From contig NZ_HG931175.1 in NCBI RefSeq assembly GCF_000582785.1, forward strand, positions 295,643 through 359,642: a stretch of 64,000 bases of DNA. The letters run 5' to 3'. The notes below the pieces were generated by a model. It did no database searches and had not been told where the DNA came from. It saw only the letters and a list, made by a program, of their open reading frames with translations. Position numbers and translations under genes: made by a program. How positions within the stretch are numbered: the stretch's first letter is position 1; every line of letters begins with the position of its first letter. Origin of the DNA: Candidatus Blastococcus massiliensis AP3. Its GTDB lineage: Bacteria; Actinomycetota; Actinomycetes; Mycobacteriales; Geodermatophilaceae. This document shows, in pieces, positions 19,993-28,123 of this stretch.

Positions 19993-22536
19993 GTGTGGCG
20001 GACCACCTGGCGCAACCTGCTCGCGCACAAGCTGCGCCTGGCCATGTCCGGGCTGGCGATCGTCCTGGGCGTCGCCTTCGTCGTCGGGACGCTGATCTTC
20101 ACCGACACCCTGAGCAAGACGTTCAACGACCTGTTCGAGAGCACCTCCGCCGACGTCAACGTCACCCGCGCCACAGCCTTCGATCAAGGCCTCGCCGGGA
20201 CCGGGACCGGCGGCACGGCGACCTACGTGCCGGCCGAGCTGGTCGACCGGATCGCCGAGGTCGAGGGGGTCGCGGCCGTCGAGGGCAGCGTCCAGGCCGA
20301 GGGCGTCTACATCCTCGAGAAGGACGGCGAGGTGCTCGACACCGGCGGTGCCCCCGGGCTGGGCATCAGCTGGGACACCGAGGCGTCGCTCTCGCCCCTC
20401 ACCCTCATCGACGGGCGCGCGGTCACCGGCCCCGGCGAGGTCATGATCGACACGAACGCCGCCGAGGAGACCGGCCACCAGGTCGGCGACACCATCATCC
20501 TGCTCACGCCCGGGCCCCGCATCGAGGCCGAGCTCGTCGGCACCTTCCGGTTCGGCGAGGAGGGCGGGCTGGCCGGCGCGACCCTCACCGCGTTCGACAC
20601 GGCGACGGCCCAGGAGCTGCTCACGGCCCCCGGGCAGTTCACCGCCATCGGGGTGGACGCAGCCGACGGCGTCGACCCCGACGAGCTGACCGACCGGGTG
20701 GCCGCGGTCGTCGGCGACGACTACGACGTGAAGACCGCGACCGAGCAGGCGGAGACCCTCGCCTCGGACTTCTCCGAGGCCCTGCAGTTCTTCAACATCT
20801 TCCTGCTGGTCTTCGCCGGCATCGCGCTCTTCGTCGGCACGTTCATCATCCTCAACACGTTCTCGATGCTGGTCGCGCAGCGCACCAAGGAACTGGCGCT
20901 GCTCCGCGCGCTCGGCGCCAGCCGGGGGCAGGTGACCCGCTCGGTCCTGGGCGAGGCGCTGGCCGTGGGGCTCGTCGGGTCGACCGTGGGGCTCGCCGCG
21001 GGGTACGGGATCGCCGCCGGGCTGCGGGCGCTGTTCGGTTCCTTCGGCCTGACGCTGGACGGCGACCTCGTGTTCGCGCTGGACACCGTCCTCTGGGCCT
21101 ACGTCGTGGGCGTCCTGGTCACCCTGGTGGCCGCCTACGTGCCGGCCCGGCGGGCCGCGCAGATGCCGCCGGTGGCGGCGATGCGCGACGACGTCGTCGC
21201 CCAGCAGCGCGGGCTGCGCCGGCGCACCGTCATCGGGGTCGTGCTGGCCCTCGGCGGACTGGTGTCGCTGGTGACCGGTTCGATGTCCGAGGACGGGAGC
21301 ACCGCCGCCTCGCTCGTCGGGCTCGGTGCCCTCCTGCTGATCCTGGGCGCCACGGCGCTGAGCCCGGTGCTGGCCCGGCCGTTCCTGGGCGCGGTCGGCG
21401 CCGTGCTGCCGCGGGTCTGGGGCACGACGGGACGGCTGGCCCAGGAGAACGCGGTCCGCAATCCGCGCCGCACCGCCGCCACGGCCTCGGCGCTGATGAT
21501 CGGCCTCGCGCTGGTGAGCGCCTTCAGCGTCATCGGCGCCTCGACGAACGCCAGCATCGAGAAGCTGATCGCGGGGTCGGTGCGCGCGGAGTTCGTCGTC
21601 TCGAGCGCCGTCGGACAGCCGTTCAGCCCCGACGTCGCGAGCCGGCTCGCCGAGGTCGACGACGTCGAAGGGGTCATGCCGCTGCGCTGGGGCCAGGCCC
21701 AGCTCGACGAGCAGACCACGTTCCTCACCGCGGTCGACCCCGGCGGTCTGGACCGCAGCATCGAGCTCACCTGGGTGGACGGCTCCGCCGAGGGGCTCGG
21801 GAACTCCGGGCTGCTCGTCGACGAGGCGACGGCGCAGGGCCGCGGCTGGGGCGTGGGCGACACCGTCGACGTGCTCACCCTCGACGGGCGCGAGCAGGAG
21901 CTGACGGTCTCCGGCATCTTCGAGTCCAACCAGGTGATCGGCTCCACCGTGGTCTCCCTCGACACGCTGTCCGGCGCCGGCGGCGTGCCCCTGGACCGCT
22001 TCCTGTTCGTGGGCCTCGCCGACGGGGCGGCGCCGGCCGACGTCCGGTCCGGGCTGGACGAGGTGCTCACGGCCTACCCGATCGTCGAGCTCAAGGACCG
22101 GACGGAGTTCCAGGACGAGCAGAAGGGGCAGGTCGACCAGCTGCTCCTGCTCATCAACGCCATGCTGGTGCTGTCGGTGATCATCGCCGCGCTGGGCATC
22201 GTGAACACCCTCGCCATGTCGGTGATCGAGCGGACCCGCGAGATCGGGCTGCTGCGCGCGGTCGGGCTCAGCCGCGCTCAGCTGCGCCGCATGGTGCGGC
22301 TGGAGGCCGTGGTCATCTCGATCTACGGCGCGGTGCTGGGGCTGGTGCTCGGCACCCTGTTCGGGGTCGCCCTCGCCCGGGCACTGGAGGAGCAGGGCAT
22401 CACCGAGCTGGTCGTGCCGATCCCCCGGATGGCGGTGTTCCTGCTGGTCGCCGCGCTCATCGGCGTGCTGGCCGCGGTGGGTCCGGCCCGGCGGGCCGCC
22501 CGGTTGCAGGTCCTGGACGCCATCGCCCGGGCCTGA
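19993..22536 (+). CDS. ABC transporter permease with duplicated FtsX domains
   Basis: 847 residues. Two FtsX-like halves, each a first membrane helix, a large extracytoplasmic domain and three further helices. The first half opens with LAMSGLAIVLGVAFVVGTLI and carries QRTKELALLRALGASRGQ; the second carries ERTREIGLLRAVGLSRAQLR, the equivalent coupling loop. This is the actinobacterial eight-to-ten-helix permease partnered with a single MacB-like ATPase, implicated in lipoprotein, peptide or lipid extrusion. The GTG is one base after the ATPase stop. A hairpin follows the stop. Confidence 0.94.
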   Translation: MWRTTWRNLLAHKLRLAMSGLAIVLGVAFVVGTLIFTDTLSKTFNDLFESTSADVNVTRATAFDQGLAGTGTGGTATYVPAELVDRIAEVEGVAAVEGSVQAEGVYILEKDGEVLDTGGAPGLGISWDTEASLSPLTLIDGRAVTGPGEVMIDTNAAEETGHQVGDTIILLTPGPRIEAELVGTFRFGEEGGLAGATLTAFDTATAQELLTAPGQFTAIGVDAADGVDPDELTDRVAAVVGDDYDVKTATEQAETLASDFSEALQFFNIFLLVFAGIALFVGTFIILNTFSMLVAQRTKELALLRALGASRGQVTRSVLGEALAVGLVGSTVGLAAGYGIAAGLRALFGSFGLTLDGDLVFALDTVLWAYVVGVLVTLVAAYVPARRAAQMPPVAAMRDDVVAQQRGLRRRTVIGVVLALGGLVSLVTGSMSEDGSTAASLVGLGALLLILGATALSPVLARPFLGAVGAVLPRVWGTTGRLAQENAVRNPRRTAATASALMIGLALVSAFSVIGASTNASIEKLIAGSVRAEFVVSSAVGQPFSPDVASRLAEVDDVEGVMPLRWGQAQLDEQTTFLTAVDPGGLDRSIELTWVDGSAEGLGNSGLLVDEATAQGRGWGVGDTVDVLTLDGREQELTVSGIFESNQVIGSTVVSLDTLSGAGGVPLDRFLFVGLADGAAPADVRSGLDEVLTAYPIVELKDRTEFQDEQKGQVDQLLLLINAMLVLSVIIAALGIVNTLAMSVIERTREIGLLRAVGLSRAQLRRMVRLEAVVISIYGAVLGLVLGTLFGVALARALEEQGITELVVPIPRMAVFLLVAALIGVLAAVGPARRAARLQVLDAIARA

Positions 22537-22564
22537 GGCCACGCCGCCGGGCGCCGGTGGCCTC
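22535..22564. terminator. Hairpin after the ABC transporter operon
   Basis: GAGGCCAC at 22535-22542 pairs perfectly with GTGGCCTC at 22557-22564, with further GC-rich pairing possible in the 14-base loop region. It begins in the permease stop codon, suiting a rho-independent terminator without a T-run. Confidence 0.6.
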
Positions 22565-22698
22565 CGGGCTGGCCGACCGGACGGGGACCGCCATAGGGCA
22601 GGCTCTCCGTGGCGGGTGAGGACGCTGCACGCGGACCACCGGCCGTGCAGCACGGCACGGGCGCCCGGATCGGCGTCCTCGAGCGACGGAGGTGCGCG

Positions 22699-23592
22699 GT
22701 GGCAGGCTCGGGATCGTCCGCAGGCGGACGGGTGGTGGTCGGGGTCGACGGCTCGGAGTCGTCGACCAGGGCCGCCGTGTACGCGGCGGGAGTCGCCCGG
22801 CGCCGGGGCCTGGGCCTCCTGGTCGTACACGTGACCCCCAGGAAGGGCATCGACGACGCGCTGCCGATGGCCGGCCCGGAGATCAGGGCCCGGTTCGCGG
22901 ACAGCGCCACCGCGCTGGTGGAGTCCGCCGCCGACACGGTGCGGCAGACCACCGGCCTCACGGATGTCGGCGCCGAGGTGATCGACGACCACCCGGTGGA
23001 CGGCCTGCTCGCCCTCTCGGCCGAGGCCGAGGTGATCGTCATCGGCCGCCGCGGCGTGGGTGGACTCCCCGGCATGATCCTGGGCTCCACCGCCGGGGCG
23101 GTGGTGCAGCAGTCGGAGTGTCCCGTGATCGCGCTGCCCGACGAGCCGGACGACGCCGAGCCGGGGCGGCAGCCGGTGGTCGTGGGCGTCGAGGGACGAC
23201 CCGGTGACGACGAGGTGCTCGCCTTCGCCGTGGCCGAAGCCGCCGCACGGCGCACCGACCTCGTGGCCCTGCACGCGTGGCAGGAGGTGGCCATGGTGGC
23301 GGCACTCGGGGCTTACCAGCCGCTGGTGGACTGGACCGCCGTCGAGGAGCAGGAGCAGCACGTCCTGACCGACGCGGTCGCACGGTGGCGCACCGAGGCA
23401 CCCGGGGTCGCGATCCGGGAGACCGTCGCTCGGGACCGCGCCACGGCCGCCCTGCTCGCCGCCTCGGACGCCGCCGAGCTGCTCGTCGTCGGCCACCGGC
23501 ACCGTGGCCGGCTGGCGCGCCTGGGATCGACCATGAACGGCGTGCTCCACCGCGCGTCCTGCCCGGTCGCGGTGGTCCCACTCCGCGACTGA
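22699..23592 (+). CDS. Tandem universal stress protein (two Usp domains)
   Basis: 297 residues with two Usp domains. Domain 1 begins VVVGVDGSESS and ends with the ATP-binding GRRGVGGLPGMILGSTAG. Domain 2 begins VVVGVEGRPGD and ends with GHRHRGRLARLGSTMNGV. Both retain the G-x2-G-x9-G-(S/T) nucleotide-binding pattern, so both probably bind ATP. The GTG at 22699 is favoured by GGAGG 6 bases upstream; a longer form from 22609 looks unconserved. Usually induced by hypoxia or stationary phase in actinobacteria. Confidence 0.92.
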   Translation: MAGSGSSAGGRVVVGVDGSESSTRAAVYAAGVARRRGLGLLVVHVTPRKGIDDALPMAGPEIRARFADSATALVESAADTVRQTTGLTDVGAEVIDDHPVDGLLALSAEAEVIVIGRRGVGGLPGMILGSTAGAVVQQSECPVIALPDEPDDAEPGRQPVVVGVEGRPGDDEVLAFAVAEAAARRTDLVALHAWQEVAMVAALGAYQPLVDWTAVEEQEQHVLTDAVARWRTEAPGVAIRETVARDRATAALLAASDAAELLVVGHRHRGRLARLGSTMNGVLHRASCPVAVVPLRD

Positions 23593-23602
23593 CGTCTGCG
23601 GG

Positions 23603-23962
23603 TCAGCGCCCGTCGTAGGCGGCGGCGACCTTCTTCGGCACGCACATGCGCCAGGCGTCGACCAGCAGTTCCTCCAGCTCGTCGACGTCGATCGCGGCGA
23701 GCCGGACGCAGACCCACTGGAAGCGCAGCTCGGACTGCCGCGGCAGGAGGAACGTGGAGGGCGCCGAGGCCACCAGCGCCTCCCGCTCGTCCCGCGGATG
23801 GGCGAACCCCATGACGGTCTCGTCGCGGGAGAAGGCGGCGTACACCGTGCGGCCCACGCGGAGGCGCAGCTCGTCCCGCACGAAGGCCTCGTACGACCGC
23901 GGCAGCGTCGCTGCGATCGCCCGGGCCGCGCCGACCGTCACCCCGGCCGGGTCGCCGTTCAC
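23603..23962 (-). CDS. MmcQ/YjbR-family protein
   Basis: 119 residues. Elements matching the family are AATLPRSYEAFVRDELRLRVG near the N-terminus (only part quoted), VYAAFSRDETVMGFAHP and a C-terminal LEELLVDAWRMCVPKKV. Proteins of this group have a CyaY-like fold and are often annotated as DNA-binding, though biochemical support is thin. Its ATG overlaps the stop of the upstream alpha/beta-hydrolase by 4 bases (ATGA). Confidence 0.84.
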   Translation of the reverse strand: MNGDPAGVTVGAARAIAATLPRSYEAFVRDELRLRVGRTVYAAFSRDETVMGFAHPRDEREALVASAPSTFLLPRQSELRFQWVCVRLAAIDVDELEELLVDAWRMCVPKKVAAAYDGR

Positions 23963-24807
23963 GGCCGGCCGAGCGCCAGGATCGCGTCGGCGACCGCACC
24001 GGCCGCCGCGACCGGTATCGCGGTGGCGGCCTCGTCCAGGACGAGCAGCCGCGCCCCGGGGATCTCACGAGCGAGCGCCTCCCCGTTCCCGACGGGGAAG
24101 AACGGGTCCCGGCGGCCGTGGACGACGAGCGTGGGGACGCCGATCGCGCCCAGCCGCTCGCGCCACCGCGGGGCGCAGTCGAGCCGGGCGAAGACCGTGC
24201 CCAGCTGGTTGGCCAGGTGGACGGCGGGCGAGGACTCGGCGGTGCGGTTCCAGATGCGCGCGGCGACGTCGCGCGCTTCGGCCGGGTCGTCCCCGAGGAC
24301 CGCCGCGCCTGCCGCGGCGAACTGCGCCACCGCCTCGCGGTCGGTCCAGTCGGGCATCGGCTGCGAGAACAGCCGGCTCATCACGGCCGGGTCGTGGTCG
24401 GGGAGGTCGGGGTCGACCGCGCCGGGCGCCACCGCGCGGGTGCCGGCCAGCACGAGGCCCGAGAACCTGCCCGGATGATCCAGGGCGGCGACCTGGGCGA
24501 CCATCCCGCCGACCCCGATCCCCGCCAGCAGTGCGGGGCCACCGCCGAGGCTCGCGGCGAGGGCCGCCGCGTCGGCAGCGAGGTCACGCAGGGTGTAGGC
24601 GGGGGCCTCCGGGTCCGCGGTCGTCGACGCCCCGCTGTCCCGCAGGTCGTAGCGGACGACGCGTCGCCCGCCGGCTGCGAGGCGCTCGCAGAGGGCGTCC
24701 GGCCAGGAGAGCATCGTCGGCCCGCCGGCGAGGAGGACGAGCGGCGCGTCGTCCTCACCGAAGAACTGGACGCCCAGCGTCACCCCGTTGGTGGAGACGG
24801 TTCCCAC
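23959..24807 (-). CDS. Alpha/beta-hydrolase-fold protein lacking catalytic Ser and His
   Basis: 282 residues resembling RdmC-type esterases: VLLAGGPTMLSWP (oxyanion region), VVRYDLRDSGAS, and VVHGRRDPFFPV with the usual acid. The nucleophile elbow, normally GxSxG, reads AGIGVGGMV with Gly (GGG codon) in place of Ser. Where the catalytic His is expected (pattern 'GMGH.LP') the sequence is DEAATAIPVA. The frame is otherwise intact and well coded. The GTG at 24807 is chosen because AGGAGG lies 6 bases upstream. Either a pseudoenzyme with a binding role or an enzyme with a changed mechanism. Confidence 0.86.
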   Translation of the reverse strand: MGTVSTNGVTLGVQFFGEDDAPLVLLAGGPTMLSWPDALCERLAAGGRRVVRYDLRDSGASTTADPEAPAYTLRDLAADAAALAASLGGGPALLAGIGVGGMVAQVAALDHPGRFSGLVLAGTRAVAPGAVDPDLPDHDPAVMSRLFSQPMPDWTDREAVAQFAAAGAAVLGDDPAEARDVAARIWNRTAESSPAVHLANQLGTVFARLDCAPRWRERLGAIGVPTLVVHGRRDPFFPVGNGEALAREIPGARLLVLDEAATAIPVAAAGAVADAILALGRP

Positions 24808-24973
24808 GGCGTTCCTCCTCATCGGCCCGGTCGGCCTCCCAGGATCAGACGGCGGCCGGCCGGAGAACTCATCGCCCGGGTCCACGGCCCAAAGGCTCTG
24901 TCCGGTGCCGACGACCGGGTGGACGATCGGAGGCGGCAGCACGGCCCTGCACCTCCCGGAGGAGGCGGACACC

Positions 24974-25273
24974 ATGTCGGCTCCGACCCCGCGCCGGCCC
25001 GCGGAGATGTCGCTCGCCGAGAAGCTCGCCTGCGAGCGCGAGGCCCGGCACGACGTCCTCGCCCGCGGGCGCTCCGGCGACCTCGCCCCGGTCCAGCACT
25101 ACTGCGCGCACCTCCGCTGCGAGGACGCCCGGCATCCGCCGGCCGGACACCGGACGCCCTCGCACACGCGGCTCCGCCCGGTCGAGCACGACAGGACGGT
25201 GTCCCCGGCGCTCCGGCACTGGCTCCGCTGGGGCGAGGAGGGGGCGGCCGGGGAGCGGGCCGGCCCCGGCTGA
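24974..25273 (+). CDS. Small hypothetical protein
   Basis: 99 residues, basic and His-rich, with MSLAEKLACEREARHDVL near the N-terminus (predicted helix) and two central Cys in HYCAHLRCED. GGAGG lies 8 bases before the ATG. I do not recognise it. Its end runs into the degraded tail of the leftward GNAT pseudogene, so one of the two frames there is not used. Moderately supported by ribosome-binding site and codon pattern only. Confidence 0.5.
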   Translation: MSAPTPRRPAEMSLAEKLACEREARHDVLARGRSGDLAPVQHYCAHLRCEDARHPPAGHRTPSHTRLRPVEHDRTVSPALRHWLRWGEEGAAGERAGPG

Positions 25274-25784
25274 CCCGCCGTCCTCGGCGCCCGGTGCATC
25301 AGCCAGGTGCGGGGTCCGGCGCCGGGCAGGTCGACCACGTCGGTGACCGCGAAGCCGAGCCGGCGGTAGAACCGCACGTTGCCCTCGGCGCTCGTCTCGA
25401 GGTGCACCGGCAACGCCTGCTGGTCGGCCCTGGCCAGCCCGGGTTCGAGGGTGGCCGTCCCCCAGCCGTGACCGTGCAGGGACGGCAGGACACCGAGGCT
25501 GCCCAGCGTCAGGTGCGGCTGTCTCGGGCGGTGCCCGGCCCTACACGCAGCCAGACGTCCTCGGGCACGCCGGTGCCCGGCATCCAGACCGAGCCGACGT
25601 CGACCCGGCCGAAGGGCAGCGCGACCTCCTCGAGGAACAGCCGGCGCAGGGCGAGCAGGCGCTGCTCGTGGTCGGCCGCGTCGACCGTCCAACGGGTCCA
25701 GGCGTAGTCCGCGAACGCCTCCGCCAGCACCGCGGCGGCGGCCGGGACGTCCTCGGGCCCCGCGAGGCGGACCTCCGGTGTCAC
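25274..25784 (-). pseudogene. GNAT acetyltransferase remnant with frameshift and internal deletion
   Basis: Starts at GTG 25784, overlapping the CoA-transferase stop (GTGA). The first frame (25784 to 25509) encodes a normal GNAT beginning, VRLAGPEDVPAAAAVL, and stops at 25509-25511. A second frame on the same strand resumes at about 25530 with HRPRQPHLTLGSLGVLPSLH, then GWGTATLEPGLARAD and NVRFYRRLGFAV, the acetyl-CoA-binding and C-terminal parts of the same fold. The roughly 50-residue middle expected in homologues is missing, so this is a deletion joined out of frame, not a simple one-base error. The 3' boundary is approximate; no stop follows for another 175 bases. Confidence 0.75.
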
Positions 25785-26980
25785 GCGGACGCGGCAGCCT
25801 GCACCGCCACTCCGCGGCGGATCACGTCGTCGGCCGCGTCGGGTGCCAGGCCCGACTCGACGAGCAGCGCGTGCGTGTGCTGCCCCAGCGCGGGGACGTC
25901 GCCCATGGCGGCCTCGACGTCCGCGAAGGTGGCCGGCGGCAGCAGCGCCTGCACCGGCGCGTGCTCGGTGCCGATCGTCCGCCAGCGCTGCCGGGCCCGC
26001 AGCTGCGGGTGCTCGACGACCTGGGCGACGTCCTTGATCTGGGCCGCCGGGATCCCCGCGGCCGCGAGCAGGGCGTCCAGCTCGGCGGTCGCCCACCGGG
26101 CGGTCCGGACCGCCACCTCGGTGTCGCACTCGGTCCGGTTGCGCACCCGTTGCACGTTCGTGGCGAACCGGGGGTCGTCGGCGAGCTCCGGTGCGCCGAG
26201 GACCTCGGTGACCAGGGTCCGCCAGCCGCGATCGTTCTGGACGCCGATGAGCACCTGGCCGTCGTGGGTGGGATACGCGTCGTACGGCGCGATCGCGGCG
26301 TGGCTCAGCCCCATCCGCGGCGGCTGGCTGCCGGTGTGCATCTGCGTGTACATCGCGTGCCCGAGCCACTCGACGGTCGACTCGAGCATCGTCACCTCGA
26401 TCTGCGCACCCTCCCCCGTGCGGGCCCGGCGCAGGAGGGCGGCCAGCACGGACTGGGCGCAGTACACGCCGGAGGCGATGTCCGCGGTCGGGATGCCGGT
26501 CTTCACCGGGGTCTCGGGGGTGCCGGTGATCGAGATGAGGCCGGTCTCGGCCTGGATCAGCATGTCGTAGGCCTTGCGCTGCTCCAGCGGGCCACCGGCA
26601 CCGAAGCCGGACATGTCCACCACGACCAGCTCCGGGTGGTCCCGCCGCAGCTCCTCGGCGCCCAGCCCGAGCCGCGCCGCGGCGCCGGGCGCGAGGTTCT
26701 GCACGAACACGTCGGCGGCGTCGACGAGGCGCCGGACGACCGCGCGGCCCTCCTCGGTCTTGAGATCGACCGCGATCGACTCCTTGCCGCGGTTGAGCCA
26801 CACGAAGTGGGCACCGGTGCCGTGGACGACGTGGTCGTACTCGCGGGCGAAGTCGCCGCCGTCGGTCTTCTCCACCTTGATGACCCGGGCGCCGAGGTCG
26901 GCGAACTGCCGGGTGGCGAAGGGTGCGGCCACCGCCTGCTCCAGGGCGACGACCGTGACGCCGTCGAGCGGCAGAGTCAT
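25781..26980 (-). CDS. CaiB/BaiF family (class III) CoA transferase
   Basis: 399 residues. N-terminal LDGVTVVALEQAVAAPFATR, FVWLNRGKESIAVDLK, the catalytic Asp in RKAYDMLIQAETGL and VKTGIPTADIASG are standard for the family. It moves CoA between carboxylic acids via an aspartyl-CoA anhydride. Natural substrates vary widely (carnitine, bile acids, succinyl/mesaconyl). The ATG at 26980 is the usual family start. The GNAT remnant follows with GTGA overlap, showing the two were once a coupled pair. Confidence 0.94.
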   Translation of the reverse strand: MTLPLDGVTVVALEQAVAAPFATRQFADLGARVIKVEKTDGGDFAREYDHVVHGTGAHFVWLNRGKESIAVDLKTEEGRAVVRRLVDAADVFVQNLAPGAAARLGLGAEELRRDHPELVVVDMSGFGAGGPLEQRKAYDMLIQAETGLISITGTPETPVKTGIPTADIASGVYCAQSVLAALLRRARTGEGAQIEVTMLESTVEWLGHAMYTQMHTGSQPPRMGLSHAAIAPYDAYPTHDGQVLIGVQNDRGWRTLVTEVLGAPELADDPRFATNVQRVRNRTECDTEVAVRTARWATAELDALLAAAGIPAAQIKDVAQVVEHPQLRARQRWRTIGTEHAPVQALLPPATFADVEAAMGDVPALGQHTHALLVESGLAPDAADDVIRRGVAVQAAASA

Positions 26981-27067
26981 CGGACAGGCCCTCCGGCCGC
27001 CGGGAGCCCGGTTCCGCTGGTGCGCGTGCTCAGGTGCATGGGGGCAACGTAGCGAGGCGGCCGGACG

Positions 27068-27697
27068 TCATCGGTCCAGGTGCGCGGTGTCGTCCAGGCG
27101 CAGGACGCTGCGGTTGGCGAAGAAGTCGTCCTGCTCCAGCACGGTGATGCCCCCGCTGGAGGCGCGCAGGCTGACGAAGCCGGTGGACTCCAGCGGCATG
27201 CCGATCCACGCCGCGACGACGAACGTGAGCGCGAAGCCGTGGGTGACGACGACCTGGTGCGCGCAGGGGCTCGCCAGGATGCCGTCGACGGAGTCGTAGA
27301 TCCGGGCGGCGAACCGCGCCCTGGTCTCGGCCCCGTCGATGCCCTCGGAGTGGTCCATCCGGTCGCCGTCGGGGGGCGGGGGCACGAACCTCGCGTCCAG
27401 CCACGACTGGGCCCGCCCCTCCGCCTCGCCGTAGGACTTCTCGCGCAGCCCCGCCGTCAGCCGCGGCGGCACGCCGAGCCGATCGGCGACGGCCTCCGCC
27501 GTCTGCACCGCGCGGGCCAGGTCGGAGGACCACAGCTCCACCTCGGCGTCGGCGGGGACCAGCGCACGCACCCGGTCGGCGATCGCACCGGCCTGGTGGC
27601 GTCCGCGCTCGGTGAGGTCGGAGTCGAACCATCCGCCGACGAGCGAGGAGACGTGGTGCGTCGCCTCGGGATGGGTGACGACGACGATCCGGCGCAC
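27068..27697 (-). CDS. Histidine phosphatase-superfamily protein with altered RHG motif
   Basis: 209 residues. The fold is clear: ELWSSDLARAVQTAEAV (second Arg), GLREKSYGEAEGR (acid) and QVVVTHGFALTFVV (second His). At the N-terminus, where RHG is expected, it reads VVVTHPEATHH: the nucleophile His is kept but the phosphate-binding Arg is Thr and the Gly is Pro. Activity may be reduced or substrate-shifted. GTG start with AGGAGG 6 bases upstream. Stands alone, divergent from the small gene at 27905. Confidence 0.88.
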   Translation of the reverse strand: MRRIVVVTHPEATHHVSSLVGGWFDSDLTERGRHQAGAIADRVRALVPADAEVELWSSDLARAVQTAEAVADRLGVPPRLTAGLREKSYGEAEGRAQSWLDARFVPPPPDGDRMDHSEGIDGAETRARFAARIYDSVDGILASPCAHQVVVTHGFALTFVVAAWIGMPLESTGFVSLRASSGGITVLEQDDFFANRSVLRLDDTAHLDR

Positions 27698-27904
27698 GGT
27701 GTGCCTCCTGCCAGGTCACGGGAACGTCCCGGTCGGCCCGCCGGACGGTAGCGGAGCCGGCCGGTCCCCGGCGAGACCCGCACCTGCCACGTGCCGTCCG
27801 TCGGCAAGGACCGGCCCGCCCACGTGACCGGCCGACGACGTGGCGGCCGCCGCTCCGGCCGGACAGGCTGAGCCGGACGACACCACAGAAGGAGGAGGCA
27901 CTCG

Positions 27905-28036
27905 ATGGGTGACAAGTCCCCCGGACGCTCCACGAAGAAGGTCGGGAAGTCCATCAAGGAGAAGCGCGCCGAACGCAGGGCCCGGGCCGAGGGTCCCGGC
28001 TCGGTCGAGCGGCTCACGTCGCGGAAGCGGGGCTGA
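27905..28036 (+). CDS. Small basic MGDKSP-type protein
   Basis: 43 residues, opening MGDKSPGRSTKKVGKSIKEK and strongly basic throughout, ending LTSRKRG. Very short actinobacterial proteins beginning MGDKSP are recurrent; their function is unknown, though nucleic-acid binding is plausible from charge. A long AAGGAGGAGG sits 6 or so bases before the ATG, an unusually strong translation signal. No cysteine or membrane segment. Confidence 0.72.
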   Translation: MGDKSPGRSTKKVGKSIKEKRAERRARAEGPGSVERLTSRKRG

Positions 28037-28046
28037 CCTTCTCGGC

Positions 28047-28080
28047 TTGACGCTGCCGGGCCCCGGCAAGCATGGTCGGG
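28047..28080 (+). promoter_or_regulatory. Candidate PucR promoter with internal TGCCGGG palindrome
   Basis: TTGACG at 28047-28052 and CATGGT at 28071-28076 are 18 bases apart, an acceptable -35/-10 pair. The spacer is filled by a perfect dyad, TGCCGGG-C-CCCGGCA (28054-28068). Related dyads recur at 29358 and 29446 on the far side of the regulator gene, suggesting autoregulation by PucR. Confidence 0.5.
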
Positions 28081-28123
28081 GCCCTGCGGACGGTCGACCG
28101 GCCGGCCCGCCCGAGGAGGGCAC

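Noticed and set aside
19789-23550. A 1253-codon open frame on the minus strand across the FtsX permease and Usp genes
   Set aside because: Low-complexity Arg/Gly/His-rich translation antisense to well-recognised proteins; a typical high-GC shadow frame.
25099-25692. A stand-alone 197-codon GNAT gene on the minus strand
   Set aside because: Only its middle matches a GNAT C-terminal half, the first part is an out-of-frame reading of the N-terminal half, and the tail is antisense-like; better explained as a pseudogene.
27698-27904. A gene in the 206-base gap before the small MGDKSP gene
   Set aside because: No frame with a ribosome-binding site and protein-like composition; probably promoter and leader sequence.
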